From assembly GCF_000423665.1 (NCBI RefSeq), contig NZ_AUIK01000039.1, positions 1 through 51,221 on the forward strand: a stretch of 51,221 bases of DNA, in the 5' to 3' direction. The DNA comes from Solirubrobacter soli DSM 22325. Its GTDB lineage: Bacteria; Actinomycetota; Thermoleophilia; Solirubrobacterales; Solirubrobacteraceae. The stretch's first letter is position 1. Each line of letters opens with the position of its first letter. Below, one piece after another: positions 49,695-51,221 of this stretch. Under the pieces are notes generated by a model. The model was given only the letters and a program-made list of their open reading frames with translations, was not told where the DNA came from and ran no database searches. Position numbers and translations under genes: made by a program.

Positions 49695-50530
49695 GGGCTC
49701 GTTGTGCTGAGGGTGAACATGAGTGTCTTCGCGTAGGTGCCGCTGCGCAGCGGGTCGGTCACGGCGATCGACTGCTTGAAGCCCACGGTCACGCTGTCGC
49801 TCGCGATCGGACCGGGCCAGGTGAGCAGCGTCACCGGGGTCTCCACGGGAGCGAACGCGGTCGCCGGGTGCGTGGCGTCGGTGGCCTTGACCTGCAGCGG
49901 CTGCGCCATCACGTACGTGCCGTTGACCAGATGGCCGGTCGCGACCGGGCTCGGATCGTTGACGGTCAATGTGGCATCGCCGGCGCTGCTCGTGACCGTG
50001 GCGGGCATGGATGCCGTGTAGTCGGCAGCGACGGCGAGCTGGAAGTGGCCGAGGTCGGCCGAGCCGCCGAGGGTGAGCGAGAGCGTCGCCGGGACCGTTC
50101 CGCCGGCGCTCCCGCCCGCGCTGTCGGGCGCGACGACGATCGTGGCGCGCATGGCCGAGTGGACCTGGCAGACGAACGCGTACGTCCCGGGCGTGTCGAA
50201 GCGGCACGACGTCGTCCACGGCGCGCGGGCGGGAGCGGCCGGAGTGGCGAACGTCGCGCCGAGCGGCGGCGTGCACGACGTCGGCTTGGCCGCCGCCGTG
50301 AACGCGGCGTCATGGATCGACGTGCCGGTCGGGTACGCGAACGTCACCGTGCCGCCGGTGGCGATCGTGGCGGTGTTCGAGGTCGTGCCGGTCGCGTACC
50401 ACTGATGGTTCGCGGACGTGACATCGACGGCAGTGAAGCCGGCCGTGAGCGGCGGCGCGTCCGCCTGGGCGGTCGCAGGTACGAGGACCGACGCCACGAG
50501 CGCCGCCGAGAGCAGATTCAAGAGTTTCAA
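49691..50530 (-). CDS. Secreted cupredoxin-like protein with WxL-like C-terminal domain
   Basis: A 279-residue protein. TTG start at 50530 follows GAGGGGG; the signal is LLNLLSAALVASVLVPATAQ. A copper domain spans about 30-130: H in GTSIHDAAF, C and H in YAFVCQVHSAM with the M that completes a type 1 site. A C-terminal domain (about 145-279: DLGHFQLAVAADYTASMPAT, HLVNGTYVMAQPLQVKATDA, TYAKTLMFTLSTTSP) matches the one at the end of the next upstream gene and resembles WxL-type surface domains. Overlaps the next gene by 4 bases. Confidence 0.8.
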   Translation of the reverse strand: MKLLNLLSAALVASVLVPATAQADAPPLTAGFTAVDVTSANHQWYATGTTSNTATIATGGTVTFAYPTGTSIHDAAFTAAAKPTSCTPPLGATFATPAAPARAPWTTSCRFDTPGTYAFVCQVHSAMRATIVVAPDSAGGSAGGTVPATLSLTLGGSADLGHFQLAVAADYTASMPATVTSSAGDATLTVNDPSPVATGHLVNGTYVMAQPLQVKATDATHPATAFAPVETPVTLLTWPGPIASDSVTVGFKQSIAVTDPLRSGTYAKTLMFTLSTTSP

Positions 50531-50560
50531 CGTTCCCCCTCAAAGGACCAGAACAGGCGA

Positions 50561-50591
50561 CCGGCCCCGCGACGTCATGCCGCGGGGCCGG
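50561..50591 (-). terminator. Hairpin between the two surface-protein genes
   Basis: CCGGCCCCGCG (50561-50571) and CGCGGGGCCGG (50581-50591) pair perfectly with a 9-base loop. It lies 12 bases past the stop at 50604 on the minus strand. No T-run follows. Confidence 0.55.
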
Positions 50592-50603
50592 GGTGTCACA
50601 GCG

Positions 50604-51221
50604 TCAGGGCGTCGTCGTCGACAACGTGAACGTCAGCGTCTTGCTGTACGTCCCGGTGCGCAGCGACTCGTTGGCACCGATGGTCTGCTTGAGCCCGATG
50701 GTCACCGGGTTCGCGCTGACGGGACCGTTGTAGGTCAGCAGCGTGAGCGGTGCTCCCGTGATCGGCGCGAAGGCGCCCTGGTTGGCCCGCGCCATGACCG
50801 GCGAGGCGAGCGAGAACGTCCCGTTGACGAGCCGGCCCGAGAGCGTCGGGTTCGGATCGGCGACCGACAGGGTCGCGTCCCCGGCCGAGCTCGTGACCAT
50901 CGCGGCCACCGACGTCTCGTAGTCCTTCCCGACACCCGGGATGAAGGAGCCCAGGTTGACGTTCGGCGCCATGTCGAGTGACAGCGTCGGGAGGACGGAG
51001 CCGGTCGGCGTCGCCGGGCCGCTCGAGCCCGCGGGCGGGGTCGGCGTGGGCGACGGGGTCGGCGTGGCCGTCGGCGTCGCGGTGGGCGTTGCCGTCGGGG
51101 TGGGCGTGGCCGTCGGCGTCGGGGTAGGCGTCGGCGTGGGAGTCGGCGTCGGCGTCGGCGTGGGAGTCGGCGTCGGCGTGGGAGTCGGCGTCGGCGTCGG
51201 CGTGGGAGTCGGCGTCGGCGT
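50604..51221 (-). CDS. Surface protein, C-terminal part (Thr-Pro linker plus WxL-like domain)
   Basis: The frame enters from the right window edge. It first reads a long (Thr-Pro)n stretch with some Ala, then PAGSSGPATPTGSVLPTLSL and a domain of about 125 residues (NLGSFIPGVGKDYETSVAAM, GRLVNGTFSLASPVMARANQ, TYSKTLTFTLSTTTP). This domain is a paralogue of the C-terminal half of the neighbouring cupredoxin-like protein. The N-terminus lies outside, so a copper domain there cannot be checked. Probably extracellular. Confidence 0.8.
   Translation of the reverse strand, partial: TPTPTPTPTPTPTPTPTPTPTPTPTPTPTPTPTPTPTATPTPTATPTATPTATPTPSPTPTPPAGSSGPATPTGSVLPTLSLDMAPNVNLGSFIPGVGKDYETSVAAMVTSSAGDATLSVADPNPTLSGRLVNGTFSLASPVMARANQGAFAPITGAPLTLLTYNGPVSANPVTIGLKQTIGANESLRTGTYSKTLTFTLSTTTP
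51040..51221. repeat. Six-base tandem repeat encoding (Thr-Pro)n
   Basis: Repeats of GGCGTCGGCGTGGGAGTC and close variants run to the window edge. They encode the Thr-Pro linker of the gene above. The plus strand is free of stops. The full length is unknown because the window ends in it. Confidence 0.85.

Overview
This window looks like the chromosome of a high-GC actinobacterium of the Thermoleophilia (Solirubrobacter or Conexibacter-like). That placement is an inference from the very high GC, many GTG/TTG starts, two F420-dependent luciferase-fold oxidoreductases, and the linkage of tlyA, nadK, recN and pyrG with the recO, ppdK, dgt and dnaG block. No rRNA is present to confirm it.

Layout. 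(1) 1-327 is the end of an IS481-like insertion sequence. (2) 407-2814 holds a MACPF/CDC-like pore-forming-type protein and an unrecognised partner. (3) 2946-4863 has a membrane protein and a pentapeptide-repeat/TetR pair with a candidate operator. (4) 4890-11600 is a stress and redox island in which intact genes (CDGSH protein, GCS2-type ligase, haem-oxygenase-like diiron protein, GlsB-like protein, STAS protein) are interleaved with relics carrying frameshifts and internal deletions (DUF421, holin/DUF3618, PRC-barrel/DUF2382, TetR, SpoIIE phosphatase, DUF2294, SRPBCC). (5) 11674-19406 has an SDR gene, a tightly coupled three-gene redox operon, an ECF sigma factor with a membrane partner, and a SnoaL-tailed ECF sigma factor. 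(6) 19774-25683 has a CAT-anticodon tRNA, two envelope proteins, and a five-gene operon (HD-GYP, receiver, LLM oxidoreductase, GNAT, glycosyltransferase) in which every junction is a 4-base start/stop overlap, one apparently using a CTG start.

(7) 25694-47742 is mostly minus-strand: a secreted PQQ-type sugar dehydrogenase, tRNA-Asn, dnaG-dgt, ppdK, recO, mutM, a lipoprotein metallopeptidase, deoB-xerD-nudix-peptidase, pyrG, recN, nadK and tlyA. These are DNA replication and repair, nucleotide and central-carbon genes. (8) 47788-51221 is secreted: a metzincin-like protease and a cluster of cupredoxin-like proteins and C-terminal domains joined to long Thr-Ala or Thr-Pro linkers.

The items most worth following up are the MACPF-like gene pair, the CDGSH/GCS2/diiron cassette, the ribosome-site-masking hairpin of the insertion sequence, the relic island, the recO reading frame that lacks a start codon at its conserved N-terminus, and the CTG start.
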